DNA from: Anaerolineae bacterium
GTDB lineage: Bacteria > Chloroflexota > Anaerolineae > Anaerolineales > Anaerolineaceae
NCBI GenBank assembly: GCA_013178095.1
Contig: JABLXK010000004.1
Span: 1 to 64,000 of the forward strand
DNA length: 64,000 nucleotides
Reading direction: 5' to 3'
How positions within the stretch are numbered: position 1 is the first letter of the stretch; every line of letters starts with the position of its first letter. A program made the position numbers and the translations under genes. Below the pieces are notes generated by a model. That model was not told the DNA's origin. It was given only the letters and a program-made list of their open reading frames with translations, and searched no databases. Positions 33,475-42,170 of the stretch are shown piece by piece.

Positions 33475-33572
33475 AAGCGATAAGAGCAAAGTCAGCGAAA
33501 GCTGGCGGCGCAAAGCCACGGGTCTACAGTTGCTGCGGCAACCATGACAGCCAGGCCGCCGAAATTCTCATT
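33475..33572 (+). promoter_or_regulatory. Cyclic di-GMP-I (GEMM-I) riboswitch, second copy
   Basis: Near-identical in its core to the first copy: GTCAGC, GAAA, GCTGGCGGCGCAAAGCC, then ACGGGTCTACAGTTGC and GCCAGGCCGCCGAAATTCT. The spacers between and around the two aptamers differ, so this is an old duplication rather than an assembly artefact. It is followed by a second terminator just before the protease start codon. The ORF track's start for the protease lies inside this aptamer and is not used. Confidence 0.88.
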
Positions 33573-33599
33573 TCATCGATCCCTCACATCTAAAATGCG

Positions 33600-33640
33600 G
33601 ACCCGTGCATGTGCTACGCAGCTCGGGTCTTTTTGTTTTG
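33600..33640 (+). terminator. Terminator of the second riboswitch, before the protease start
   Basis: GACCCG (33600-33605) pairs with CGGGTC (33624-33629), with an inner TGC/GCA pairing, followed by TTTTTTGTTTT. The same CGGGTC also occurs inside the second aptamer (33519-33524) and could form an antiterminator with GACCCG. Confidence 0.82.
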
Positions 33641-33642
33641 GG

Positions 33643-35913
33643 ATGTGGAAGATGATGAAAACAATTGAAAAATGTTCTGCCAAATGGCTTCAACGCGGCC
33701 TGATCGCTGTAATTATTCTTATGTTTTTTCTCACCACCGGAGTCGTGAACGTGCAGGCGCAGGAAGAAAATCCGCCTGAGCATCCCGGCGAGTCAGCACC
33801 TTCGGAGGAAGGCCAACAACCGCCAACGCAGATTCCTGAAGTCCTGCCTACCGAAACCCCTGAACCCACTTTAACGCCCACACCAACTTTGACCTTCACT
33901 CCCACCCTGCCAATCACCACAGAAACTTCTGAACCCGTTGAACCTACCCAATCTGATGCCAATTACGTTTTGGACCAACCGATGGGAATACCAACCCTGC
34001 CGGTGGAATATACAGCTGAACCAACGATCACTCCAACTGAAACCCCCACCCTGGAAGCCTCGCCCACCGCCGGGGATTTAGCGCCGCTGCTCATACCAAA
34101 GGGCGGGCCTATTCAGACTGGTCAATATATTGTAGTTTATAAATCCAGCTACAAAGTATCCAGGCACGAAACCGAAATCAAGGGTCGTATCAAGGAAAGG
34201 GGCGGCAGAGTCAAGCGGGTTTTCAGTAAATCGCTCAATGGTGTGTCCGTCAGTTTGGATAACCAGGCATTGAAAGCAATGCGTGAAAATCCGGACGTTG
34301 CCTATATCGAAGCGGATATGGTGATCAATGTGGACGAAGCACTGCTTTCAGCCAGCGCCATTCAAACCGGGGCAACCTGGGGCCTGGACCGTATCGATCA
34401 AGTCAGCATCCCCTTGAATGGGACTTATCAGTACCAGGCTTCCGGCGCGGGTGTCAACGTCTATGTCATTGACAGCGGTATTCTCTCCACCCATTCCGAA
34501 TTCGGCGGGCGGGTCAACCTGGCTTTTGACAGCGTCGGGGACGGCCAGAATGGGACTGATTGCCAGGGGCATGGCACGCATGTAGCCGGTATTATCGGAG
34601 GCAACACGTATGGGGTTGCCAAGAACGTCAATCTTTTTGCAGTACGGGTTTTAAACTGCAGCGGCTCCGGAACAACCTCGTCTGTGATCGCCGGCATCGA
34701 TTGGGTGACACAGAACCACAGCGGCCCTTCGGTGGCTAACCTCAGCCTGGGCGGGTCATCCAGCACCGCGCTTGATACGGCGCTTAATAACATGATCAAC
34801 AACGGCGTGATTGCGGTCGTTGCAGCCGGAAACGCGAATAATAATGCCTGCAGTTATTCGCCGGCGCGCGTTCCGAACGCCATCACGGTGGGATCGACCA
34901 CCTCTGATGACGTACGTTCCAGTTTTTCCAACTACGGCAGCTGCGTGGATATATTCGCCCCCGGATCAGGAATTAAATCGGCTATTGCGTCCAGCGACAG
35001 CGCAACAGCCTCCATGTCGGGAACTTCCATGGCTTCGCCGCACGTAGCCGGCGTAGCAGCGTTGTATCTGGAAGAACACCCCGGCGCTTCAGTGGGAAGC
35101 GTTACCGACGCAATACTCTCCAACGCCTCGAGCGGTGTAATCTCGGATGCAGGTTCCGGTTCTCCTAACCGCCTGGTCTATTCCCTGTTCGCAACCAGCG
35201 CAATCCCTGAAGATCAACCCACTCCAACCAAAACGCCGGTGACTCCTGTCTCGACCGAAGAGCCGGCAGCCGAAGTCCCCACTGCCGAACCCACGCGCAC
35301 ACCTACCAGAACCGCAACGCCATTACCAACCGTCAGCATCCCAAGCAAAGTGACCTCGCTCAGCCCATCTGGAAATATCTATGAAATTCAACCTTTCCTG
35401 GTGTGGGAAGCCATTCCCACCGCGATAAGTTATCATCTACAGCTTTACCGCAGCTCAACCCGTCTGGTCAATCTGGAAGTTCCCGCAACCGTATGTAATG
35501 GCGAATATTGTTTCTATCAACCTGACTCACCTTTGACAAAATACACCAAGTACAAATGGCGCGTGCGCGCCTTGGTAAATGGCGTTTGGACCAAATTCAA
35601 TGCTTTCACGGTTTTCAAATTGCTCAAACCCATTCCAACCTTGATATCTCCGCGCACCACCATCCAGGATATCCAACCAGTCTTTGTCTGGAAGAATATT
35701 CCGGTTGCCGATTATTACCAATTTGAGATTTATGATGGTTATGTTCTAAAATATATTGCCACCCTCGACCAGGATGATTGCGACGAAAGCCAGTGCGCTT
35801 ACCAGCCTGAAGCGGATTTAGTGACCAGGAAATACCGTTGGCGTGTCCGCGCCTATGCATACGATGCCTGGGCAGCTTACAGTTCATATTCAAAATTTAA
35901 AATTTCAAAGTAA
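33643..35913 (+). CDS. Secreted subtilisin-like serine protease (S8) under c-di-GMP control
   Basis: About 756 aa from the ATG at 33643; ATGs at 33652 and 33655 are equally possible, and GGAAG lies just before them. A signal peptide ends VQA-QE, then a Thr/Pro/Glu-rich linker of about 100 residues, an I9-type propeptide (GQYIVVYKSSYKV to VAYIEADMVINV), and a proteinase-K-like domain with Asp in YVIDSGI (277), His in CQGHGTHVAG (310), oxyanion Asn in AAGN (397) and Ser in SGTSMASPHVAG (462). After a second Thr/Pro linker come two related beta-sandwich repeats, each with a paired Cys and ending YKWRVRA or YRWRVRA. Probably surface-associated. The riboswitch leader predicts control by c-di-GMP. 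Confidence 0.93.
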   Translation: MWKMMKTIEKCSAKWLQRGLIAVIILMFFLTTGVVNVQAQEENPPEHPGESAPSEEGQQPPTQIPEVLPTETPEPTLTPTPTLTFTPTLPITTETSEPVEPTQSDANYVLDQPMGIPTLPVEYTAEPTITPTETPTLEASPTAGDLAPLLIPKGGPIQTGQYIVVYKSSYKVSRHETEIKGRIKERGGRVKRVFSKSLNGVSVSLDNQALKAMRENPDVAYIEADMVINVDEALLSASAIQTGATWGLDRIDQVSIPLNGTYQYQASGAGVNVYVIDSGILSTHSEFGGRVNLAFDSVGDGQNGTDCQGHGTHVAGIIGGNTYGVAKNVNLFAVRVLNCSGSGTTSSVIAGIDWVTQNHSGPSVANLSLGGSSSTALDTALNNMINNGVIAVVAAGNANNNACSYSPARVPNAITVGSTTSDDVRSSFSNYGSCVDIFAPGSGIKSAIASSDSATASMSGTSMASPHVAGVAALYLEEHPGASVGSVTDAILSNASSGVISDAGSGSPNRLVYSLFATSAIPEDQPTPTKTPVTPVSTEEPAAEVPTAEPTRTPTRTATPLPTVSIPSKVTSLSPSGNIYEIQPFLVWEAIPTAISYHLQLYRSSTRLVNLEVPATVCNGEYCFYQPDSPLTKYTKYKWRVRALVNGVWTKFNAFTVFKLLKPIPTLISPRTTIQDIQPVFVWKNIPVADYYQFEIYDGYVLKYIATLDQDDCDESQCAYQPEADLVTRKYRWRVRAYAYDAWAAYSSYSKFKISK

Positions 35914-35935
35914 AGTTAGTGTACCGAAAAAACAT

Positions 35936-35968
35936 AAAAATGAGCTTGTTTATTACAGGCTCATTTTT
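35936..35968 (+). terminator. Terminator after the subtilase gene
   Basis: AAAAATGAGCTTGT, loop TTATT, ACAGGCTCATTTTT: a 14-bp stem with one G-T pair, whose A and T tails make it work in either direction. Confidence 0.9.
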
Positions 35969-36064
35969 CATTTTCAAACTAGAAGGTTAATAAGACTTTA
36001 ATAATTAATTTACTGTAAAATTTTGTATGCTACTTCCATAATCCTTTTGTTAAAGAGGTGAACC

Positions 36065-36835
36065 ATGGGTAAGAGACTGTTTTTGATCACCAGCCTGTTT
36101 ATTCTCAGCACGCTATTATTGGCTGCCTGCGGGAATTCCGCTGGGGCTGCTCCGCAAGAATCCGAGGCCTCAAGCAGCGCTGAAGCACCCTCAACTACAG
36201 AGCAGGATACTGCTACACAGGCAACCGGATTATGCGCGAATGAGTATTTTCCCCTGCGCAGTGACAAAACCTGGAAGTATATAATTACCAGTGACAACAC
36301 CACCAGCGATTACTCTATCACTTTCAAAGACATCACAGAAACCTCTTTCACTGCGGTCCAGACTTTCCCCAACTTGACCAACGAGGTCACATGGCAATGC
36401 GGCGAGAACGGCATACTATCCAGCTCTTTCGCAAATATGAACTTTACTTCAGCGGCCGATGTCAGCATTGATACCATCAATGTTGACGGCATCACGCTGC
36501 CGCCTGAATCGGATTGGGCTGAAGGCAACATTTGGGATACTTCCTACACGATCCAGGTTACGATCAGTAACAACGATGCGCCTATTCAGGCGGAAGGTAC
36601 AATCAACCTTTCCAATAAAATCGCGTCAAAGGAATCCGTCAGCGTGCCGGCGGGAACCTACCCAGATTCTTTCCGGGTGGATTCAACTGGAGAGATGATC
36701 ATCGACTTGATGGGGACGCAAACTAGCATGCCATTGGTTTATTCCACCTGGTACGTTAAAGGAGTGGGCATGGTTAAAAGCGCTTCATCAGACGCTAATT
36801 TGACTTATGATATGGTGCTGTCGTCTTTTGAATAA
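36065..36835 (+). CDS. Small lipoprotein of unknown function
   Basis: 256 aa. The signal peptide ends in LLAACGNS, a clear lipobox, followed by a Ser/Glu/Thr-rich linker and a beta-rich domain from about residue 58 (FPLRSDKTWKYIITSDN). The remainder (DSFRVDSTGEMIID, STWYVKGVGMVKS) resembles the repetitive beta-sheet proteins that some Chloroflexota and Bacteroidota anchor on the surface. GAGGTG precedes the ATG. The gene stands alone between two terminators. Function unknown; ligand binding or envelope structure are guesses. Confidence 0.8.
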   Translation: MGKRLFLITSLFILSTLLLAACGNSAGAAPQESEASSSAEAPSTTEQDTATQATGLCANEYFPLRSDKTWKYIITSDNTTSDYSITFKDITETSFTAVQTFPNLTNEVTWQCGENGILSSSFANMNFTSAADVSIDTINVDGITLPPESDWAEGNIWDTSYTIQVTISNNDAPIQAEGTINLSNKIASKESVSVPAGTYPDSFRVDSTGEMIIDLMGTQTSMPLVYSTWYVKGVGMVKSASSDANLTYDMVLSSFE

Positions 36836-36848
36836 GTAAGAGTGGTGA

Positions 36849-36865
36849 TTCCGGTTGAACCGGAA
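36849..36865. repeat. Short perfect inverted repeat
   Basis: TTCCGGTT-G-AACCGGAA, 8-bp arms around a single base, lies 13 bases after the lipoprotein stop and just before the terminator. One-base spacing argues against an RNA hairpin; a protein-binding site is possible. Confidence 0.5.
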
Positions 36866-36877
36866 AACAAAAACAGG

Positions 36878-36910
36878 AGATTGCTTCTTGGTCCCAGAAG
36901 CAATCTTTTT
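36878..36910 (+). terminator. Terminator after the small lipoprotein
   Basis: AGATTGCTTCT, loop TGGTCCC, AGAAGCAATCT followed by TTTT. Eleven base pairs, no mismatch. Confidence 0.92.
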
Positions 36911-36925
36911 AATAATTAACATATA

Positions 36926-36955
36926 TTTACGTATACCATTCACGATTATTATTAT
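36926..36955 (+). promoter_or_regulatory. Candidate promoter of the tpx-hsp20-lon operon
   Basis: TTTACG (36926-36931) and TATTAT (36950-36955) are 18 bases apart, placing the transcript start near 36962, with AAGGAA before the tpx ATG. No CIRCE element (inverted TTAGCACTC) is present. Confidence 0.45.
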
Positions 36956-36993
36956 GTAGAATAATTCAACCTATTTTTATAAGGAATTTTCCC

Positions 36994-37533
36994 ATGATCG
37001 AACGACGAGGAATCCTGCAGTTCAAAGAAAAGGACGTTACAGTTGTAGGCATGGATTTACAGCCAGGCGGTGATGCTCCCGAGTTCCACGCAACAACACT
37101 GGATTGGCAGGAAATTGCCGCACTTGAAGCAACACGGGGCAAGGTGCGCATTATTGCCGCCATGCCCTCACTGGAAACATCCGTTTGCGACCGGGAAACC
37201 CGCCGCTTCAACCAGGAAGCAGCGCATCTCAGCCGGGACATTGCCATTTTAGTGATCACCACTGATTTGCCTTATACGCAGGCACGCTGGTGCGGCGCTG
37301 CAGGTGTAGACCAGGTGACGGTACTTTCAGATCACAAATACACGGAGTTCGGCATCAAATACTCCTGCCTGCTGAGCGAACCGCGTATCCTGCGCCGGGC
37401 CGTATTCATCGTAGACCGTACCGATATGCTGCGTTACGCAGCTTATATGCCTGCGCTGGGCGTCGAGCCGGATTATGATGAGATTTTGAAGATCGCGGGC
37501 GGATTGGCTGAGGACCCAGGTTCAAAGGAGTAA
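36994..37533 (+). CDS. tpx: Thiol peroxidase
   Basis: 179 aa, 2-Cys peroxiredoxin of the Tpx class. The peroxidatic Cys is in PSLETSVCDRETRRFN near residue 66 and the resolving Cys in ARWCGAAGV near residue 100. The enzyme reduces hydroperoxides using thioredoxin, in the cytoplasm. It is slightly longer than typical Tpx (about 167 aa) because of the N-terminus. hsp20 begins 2 bases after its stop, forming an oxidative and protein-damage stress operon with lon. Confidence 0.95.
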   Translation: MIERRGILQFKEKDVTVVGMDLQPGGDAPEFHATTLDWQEIAALEATRGKVRIIAAMPSLETSVCDRETRRFNQEAAHLSRDIAILVITTDLPYTQARWCGAAGVDQVTVLSDHKYTEFGIKYSCLLSEPRILRRAVFIVDRTDMLRYAAYMPALGVEPDYDEILKIAGGLAEDPGSKE

Positions 37534-37535
37534 TA

Positions 37536-37934
37536 ATGGATAACGAGGAAAAGAGGCAGCTAACGCAAGGATCTATCAAGATCACAGCCCAGCTATTGAA
37601 CCTCAAATTTCGGGCCACCCAGCACGCCTGGCATCCGGCAACCGATCTTTTTGAGACTTCCGATGAATATTTAGTCAAGGTGGAAATAGCCGGGATGAAT
37701 GAGGATGACTTTGCCGTCAGCGTTGAAGGCAACGTCATTCAAATCGCCGGCCAACGGCCGCTCAACAACCCGGAGGGAGCTTTCCACCGCCTGGAAATAC
37801 CTTACGGAGATTTCAGCACAACTGTCTCGATTCCCGGTGATATCCAAATTGAAAAGGTTGAAGCCTACTACCAGAATGGCTTCCTGACCATCCGTTTGCC
37901 GAAAGCCAAACCAGTCAACATTGAAATCAAGTAA
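37536..37934 (+). CDS. Hsp20/alpha-crystallin small heat shock protein
   Basis: 132 aa. The alpha-crystallin domain is visible as DLFETSDEYLVKVEIAGMNE, with NVIQIAGQRP in the middle and the closing strand YYQNGFLTIRLPKA ending in the IEIK tail motif. Small heat shock proteins hold unfolding proteins in an ATP-independent way. Packed 2 bases after tpx and 16 bases before lon, it may hand clients to Lon; that is inference from context. Confidence 0.93.
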   Translation: MDNEEKRQLTQGSIKITAQLLNLKFRATQHAWHPATDLFETSDEYLVKVEIAGMNEDDFAVSVEGNVIQIAGQRPLNNPEGAFHRLEIPYGDFSTTVSIPGDIQIEKVEAYYQNGFLTIRLPKAKPVNIEIK

Positions 37935-37950
37935 ATACAAGGATGATTGA

Positions 37951-40491
37951 ATGCCTGCCGAAAAATGGAATATTGATATCAGCGAAATCGTGGAATGGAT
38001 GATCCATGGTGAGCAAGAATTCAACAAGATGATCATGAGTTTCGATCTCGATGACCACGAAACCGATAAAAAAGAGGATTCCAGCGAGGGTGTGAATGAT
38101 CTGACGGAAGGGAATGCAGAATTCCCCGGTTTGCTGCCCATCCTGCCGTTGCGCGGCCTGGTCGTATATCCCCAAACCGCGGTGCCCCTGACCATCGGCC
38201 AATCACGATCCATCAAGTTGGTGGATGACGCGCTCTCCGGTAATCGTTGGATCGGTCTGGTGGCTTCGCGTGATGCCGAAAAAGAGAATCCCGAACCGGC
38301 GGACTTATATGAATATGGCACGGCCGCCATTATCCACCGCCTGTTCCGCGCACCTGACGGCACCATCCGTCTGCTGGTGCAAGGCGTCGGACGTTTCAAG
38401 ACCGTCAAATTTCTCCAGGGTAAATCCTATTTGCAGGCCGAAGTCAAACCCTCCCCCGAAAAGGTGGAGAAGGGTTTACGCATCGAAGCCCTCGCCCGTA
38501 ACGTGCGCGACCAATTCACGGCAATCTCCGAAATGATTCCTTCCATCCCGCGCGAATTAATCGCCACGATCAACAGCTTGCAGGACCCTTTGCAGACAGC
38601 CTATAACATTGCCAACCTGCAGCGCATGGAATTGGCGCAATCTGAAGCAATCCTTGAACTGGATTCAACCATCGAAAAATTGCGCTTGCTGGTGGGTATT
38701 TTGACCAAAGAGAGCGAAGTCCTCGACCTTGGCAAAAAGATCCAAAACGAAGCGCGCGAAGAGATCGATAAGGTGCAGCGGGAATACTTCCTGCGGGAGC
38801 AATTGAAAGCCATCCGCAAGGAGCTGGGTGAGGAAGACGCCCAATCCGCCGAGGTAGAAGAGTTCCGCCAAAAGATCCAGCAAGCCAAACTGCCTGCCGA
38901 AGCTGAAAAACAAGCCCAGCTCGAGTTGGAGCGCCTGGAACGGCTGCCGGCGGCTGCCGCTGAATACGGCGTGATCCGCACCTACCTGGATTGGCTGGTA
39001 TCCCTGCCCTGGTCGCTTACCACTGAAGAGATGCTGGATATTGCCAATGCCCGCCGCATTCTCGATCAGGATCATTATGGACTGAATGATGTAAAGTCGC
39101 GCATTGTTGAATACCTGGCCGTGCGCAAGCTTAAATTGGAACGCAAAGAGACTTTTGAAAAAACCAGACCGAAAGATGACATCCGCAAAGAACGCGAAGG
39201 TGTGATTCTGTGTTTTGTAGGGCCTCCCGGCGTGGGCAAGACCTCACTGGGTCAATCCATAGCCAAAGCGCTCAACCGCAAATTCATCCGCACATCTCTG
39301 GGCGGCATCCGCGACGAGGCGGAAATCCGAGGCCACCGGCGCACGTACATCGGCGCCATGCCCGGGCGCATCCTGCAATCGCTGCGCCGCGCCGAATCGC
39401 GCAATCCGGTTTTCATGTTGGATGAAATCGATAAATTGACCTTTGATTATCACGGCGATCCGGCGTCAGCCCTGCTCGAAGTGCTCGATCCAGAGCAAAA
39501 TTTCGAATTCCGCGACAATTACCTGGAAGTGGCCTTTGACCTGTCGCAGGTCATGTTTATCACTACTGCAAACCAATTGGATACCATCCCCGCACCCCTG
39601 CGCGACCGTATGGAGATCATTGAAATTTCTGGTTACACCGAAAATGAAAAGACCGAAATCGCCAAGGGTTACCTAATCCCGCGCCAATTGCGGGAAAATG
39701 GTTTGCTGGAAAAAGAGCTGAAATTCAAGGATGAAGCAGTGACCGAGATCATCCGCTCTTATACACGCGAATCCGGTGTGCGCAATCTGGAACGAGAGAT
39801 CGGGGCAGTTTGCCGCAAGGTGGTTACTCTGCGCGAGAAAGACAACAAGAAGATCCGCGTGATTTCCAAAACGCACATTGCCGATATGTTGGGCAAGCCT
39901 AAATTCAAACCGGCTGAGGAAGTGCTCAAGCGCACTTCCGTACCGGGCGTGGCCACCGGCCTGGCTTGGACGCCGGTTGGCGGCGAGATTCTCTTTATCG
40001 AAGCAACCAGCATGCCAGGCGACAACAAGTTCATCATCACCGGTTCATTGGGCGACGTGATGAAAGAATCGGCCTCAGCGGCTTTTTCTTACCTGCGCTC
40101 GCACCTGGCGGAATTCGGGATTGACCAGAATGTAGTGGAGCACAAGGACATCCATATTCACGTTCCCGCTGGCGCGCAACCGAAAGATGGGCCTTCCGCC
40201 GGGGTGGCCATCACCACGGCGCTGGCTTCCCTGTTCACCGGCAAAGCGCTGGATGCCTGCATCGGCATGACCGGCGAGATCACATTGCGCGGACAGGTGC
40301 TGCCGGTGGGCGGCATCAAGGAAAAAATGCTGGCAGCCCATCGCGCCGGACTTAAAAAGGTGTTTTTACCGAAAGAGAACCTGGCCGATCTGGATGAATT
40401 GCCGGAAGAAGTTCGCAAAGCGGTTGAATTCGTACCAGTAGATAACGCATCCGAAATCATCCGGCAAACCCTGATCGCCAACCGCAAGTAA
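37951..40491 (+). CDS. lon: ATP-dependent protease Lon (copy 1)
   Basis: 846 aa. N-terminal LON substrate-binding domain (LPILPLRGLVVYPQ), coiled-coil helices, AAA+ module with Walker A GPPGVGKTSLGQS and VFMLDEIDKL, and the protease domain with the Ser-Lys dyad: Ser in KDGPSAGVAI and Lys in GGIKEKMLAAHRAG. Removes damaged and regulatory proteins in the cytosol. About 50 N-terminal residues (starting MPAEKWNIDISEIVEWM) precede the LON domain and are unusual. Third gene of a tpx-hsp20-lon operon. A second lon copy lies at 48.8-51.2 kb. Confidence 0.96.
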   Translation: MPAEKWNIDISEIVEWMIHGEQEFNKMIMSFDLDDHETDKKEDSSEGVNDLTEGNAEFPGLLPILPLRGLVVYPQTAVPLTIGQSRSIKLVDDALSGNRWIGLVASRDAEKENPEPADLYEYGTAAIIHRLFRAPDGTIRLLVQGVGRFKTVKFLQGKSYLQAEVKPSPEKVEKGLRIEALARNVRDQFTAISEMIPSIPRELIATINSLQDPLQTAYNIANLQRMELAQSEAILELDSTIEKLRLLVGILTKESEVLDLGKKIQNEAREEIDKVQREYFLREQLKAIRKELGEEDAQSAEVEEFRQKIQQAKLPAEAEKQAQLELERLERLPAAAAEYGVIRTYLDWLVSLPWSLTTEEMLDIANARRILDQDHYGLNDVKSRIVEYLAVRKLKLERKETFEKTRPKDDIRKEREGVILCFVGPPGVGKTSLGQSIAKALNRKFIRTSLGGIRDEAEIRGHRRTYIGAMPGRILQSLRRAESRNPVFMLDEIDKLTFDYHGDPASALLEVLDPEQNFEFRDNYLEVAFDLSQVMFITTANQLDTIPAPLRDRMEIIEISGYTENEKTEIAKGYLIPRQLRENGLLEKELKFKDEAVTEIIRSYTRESGVRNLEREIGAVCRKVVTLREKDNKKIRVISKTHIADMLGKPKFKPAEEVLKRTSVPGVATGLAWTPVGGEILFIEATSMPGDNKFIITGSLGDVMKESASAAFSYLRSHLAEFGIDQNVVEHKDIHIHVPAGAQPKDGPSAGVAITTALASLFTGKALDACIGMTGEITLRGQVLPVGGIKEKMLAAHRAGLKKVFLPKENLADLDELPEEVRKAVEFVPVDNASEIIRQTLIANRK

Positions 40492-40508
40492 TATGTCCTT
40501 AAATACAG

Positions 40509-40545
40509 AAACGATCCCTTCCAGTTGGATGGGATCGTTTTGTAG
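40509..40545 (+). terminator. Terminator after lon (copy 1)
   Basis: AAACGATCCC, 12-base loop, GGGATCGTTTT and further T. It ends the tpx-hsp20-lon operon and also faces the convergent SH3-domain gene. Confidence 0.88.
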
Positions 40546-40589
40546 TTGAAGGTGAATCGGACCGATATACGGAATTGCTTATTGCAGCG

Positions 40590-41054
40590 TCATTCAACCG
40601 AAGCCAGATAATCCTGCGCCGACCAACCGGCTTTTTGGGCATCTGAAAGAGATTGGATCTTCCACCAGATCAAATTGTCCTTTATCACCGGACCATCAAT
40701 GACGTTGAAATACTCATCTTCATTGGCCAGAAATAAGATCGAAGCATCCATCCCGGGTTCGGAACGCATGCGCAGGCCGTTTTGACCGGTGCCAATCACC
40801 ACCACCACATTTCCGCGGGCAACCACTCCCGGCTGGATTTGCTGCGTGGGCGTTGCCTGAGCCGCATCATGTTGATTTTCATTGGAATCCCCATTCAGCG
40901 GTGTCACTGCCACCATGGCTTTTTGTTCGGAGCGAGCATTGAAATAAGGGAATACACCCACCTGCAGCAAAACCATCACACAGCACAGGATGAATGCCAC
41001 AACAATCGAGGCGATGAGCACTTCCCTGGTAAAAATCTCTTTAACCTTTTCCAT
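40590..41054 (-). CDS. Membrane-anchored SH3-like domain protein
   Basis: 154 aa. One membrane helix near residues 13-36 (LIASIVVAFILCCVMVLLQV) is followed by a polar Gln/Thr-rich linker and a bacterial SH3 (SH3b) domain from about residue 85: GLRMRSEPGMDASILFLANE, then IWWKIQ and KAGWSAQDYL. SH3b domains bind peptidoglycan or protein ligands outside the membrane. It diverges from the kinase gene over 53 bases, so the two may share regulation. Function unknown. Confidence 0.8.
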   Translation of the reverse strand: MEKVKEIFTREVLIASIVVAFILCCVMVLLQVGVFPYFNARSEQKAMVAVTPLNGDSNENQHDAAQATPTQQIQPGVVARGNVVVVIGTGQNGLRMRSEPGMDASILFLANEDEYFNVIDGPVIKDNLIWWKIQSLSDAQKAGWSAQDYLASVE

Positions 41055-41091
41055 ATTTGCTTTATTGAATTATATCGAACTAAATTGCGGA

Positions 41092-41100
41092 TGTTATAAT
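41092..41100 (+). promoter_or_regulatory. Extended -10 promoter giving a likely leaderless kinase mRNA
   Basis: TGTTATAAT (TGn plus TATAAT) ends at 41100, and the kinase ATG begins 8 bases later at 41108, where transcription itself would start. No Shine-Dalgarno is present. Confidence 0.55.
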
Positions 41101-41107
41101 TTTTCGC

Positions 41108-42157
41108 ATGGATGATTTCACGTCGGCTTTCCCGATCATCAATAACCGGTATCAAATCCACAAAACCCTGGCATCGGGCGGCATGGCGGTCATTTACCTG
41201 GCGCGCGACCTGCTGCTCGAACGGAAAGTCGCCCTGAAGATTTTAAGGAAGGATTTCTCCGACGACCAGCAATTTCAAAACAGTTTTCGGGCAGAGGCCA
41301 AAGCCAGCGCCCGCCTGTCACACCCCAACATTGTAACCACATACGACTTCGGATACGATGCCGACCGGTTGTACATCGTGCTGGAGCTGGTGGAAGGCAC
41401 TGATCTTAAATCCATCCTTGCAGCCGGCAGCCCGCTGGAGACAGAGCAAGCATTCAATTATTTACTTCAAGCCGGGAAAGGGCTTGGATACGCGCATCAA
41501 GCGGGAATTGTGCACTGCGACGTAAAACCTCAGAACATGCTGGTTTCAAATTCCGGTATCCTCAAGATCACCGATTTCGGCATCGCGCGTGCGTTGGACA
41601 GCATCTCCCGCGACGAACGGTACGACGTGGTATGGGGGTCGCCATATTACATCTCTCCTGAACAAGCCCGTGGAATGCCGCCTTCACCCGCCACGGATAT
41701 CTACTCGTTAGGGGTGATCGCCTATGAAATGCTCGCCGGTCGCCCGCCTTTCGACGCTGATGATTCCGTGGAACTGGCGCGCATGCATCGGGAGGATCAG
41801 CCGCTGCCGCTTCGCAACCTGCGCGCCGATCTCCCGCGCGAAGTTGAAGCCTTCATCCAACAGGCTATGTCCAAAGAACCTGCAGACCGCTTCGCTGACG
41901 GCAATGCCTTCGTAGAGGCATTGCAAACGGCAAGAAAAAATGCCATTTTTCCCAAAAGACCGCTTTCACCTGCCAATCCGGATCGCCGGCGAATTCAGTC
42001 AGCCCAGCAGCCACAGCGCAAGCCGGTAGATTCACCCAAAAAATCAACTAGTCAACCTTTCAACTGGCTGACAATCCTGCTCAGTTTTTTAGCGCTCATC
42101 CTGGGCGGTGGGTTGATCCCATTTTGGATTTACGTAATCCTTTCAATTAATAAATAG
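41108..42157 (+). CDS. Serine/threonine protein kinase with one C-terminal membrane helix
   Basis: 349 aa. Hanks-type kinase domain: ATP loop LASGGMAVIYLA, Lys in RKVALKILRKD, catalytic loop HCDVKPQNML, DFGIARA, and the APE-equivalent SPEQARGMPP. The usual HRD is HCD here, which occurs in a minority of bacterial kinases. The C-terminal 80 residues hold a Pro/Arg/Gln-rich linker and one membrane helix (ILLSFLALILGGGLIPF) with almost nothing beyond it, so no PASTA sensor domain is present. rpe follows 13 bases later. Target proteins unknown. Confidence 0.93.
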   Translation: MDDFTSAFPIINNRYQIHKTLASGGMAVIYLARDLLLERKVALKILRKDFSDDQQFQNSFRAEAKASARLSHPNIVTTYDFGYDADRLYIVLELVEGTDLKSILAAGSPLETEQAFNYLLQAGKGLGYAHQAGIVHCDVKPQNMLVSNSGILKITDFGIARALDSISRDERYDVVWGSPYYISPEQARGMPPSPATDIYSLGVIAYEMLAGRPPFDADDSVELARMHREDQPLPLRNLRADLPREVEAFIQQAMSKEPADRFADGNAFVEALQTARKNAIFPKRPLSPANPDRRRIQSAQQPQRKPVDSPKKSTSQPFNWLTILLSFLALILGGGLIPFWIYVILSINK

Positions 42158-42170
42158 AATGGAATAAACA

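Noticed and set aside
33544-33642. N-terminal extension of the protease ORF
   Set aside because: It covers the second riboswitch aptamer and its terminator, so it is leader RNA, not protein.
37927-38202. Several long antisense ORFs within the two lon genes, recG and the xdh gene
   Set aside because: They mirror strongly coding frames of recognised proteins, with no ribosome sites or family resemblance.
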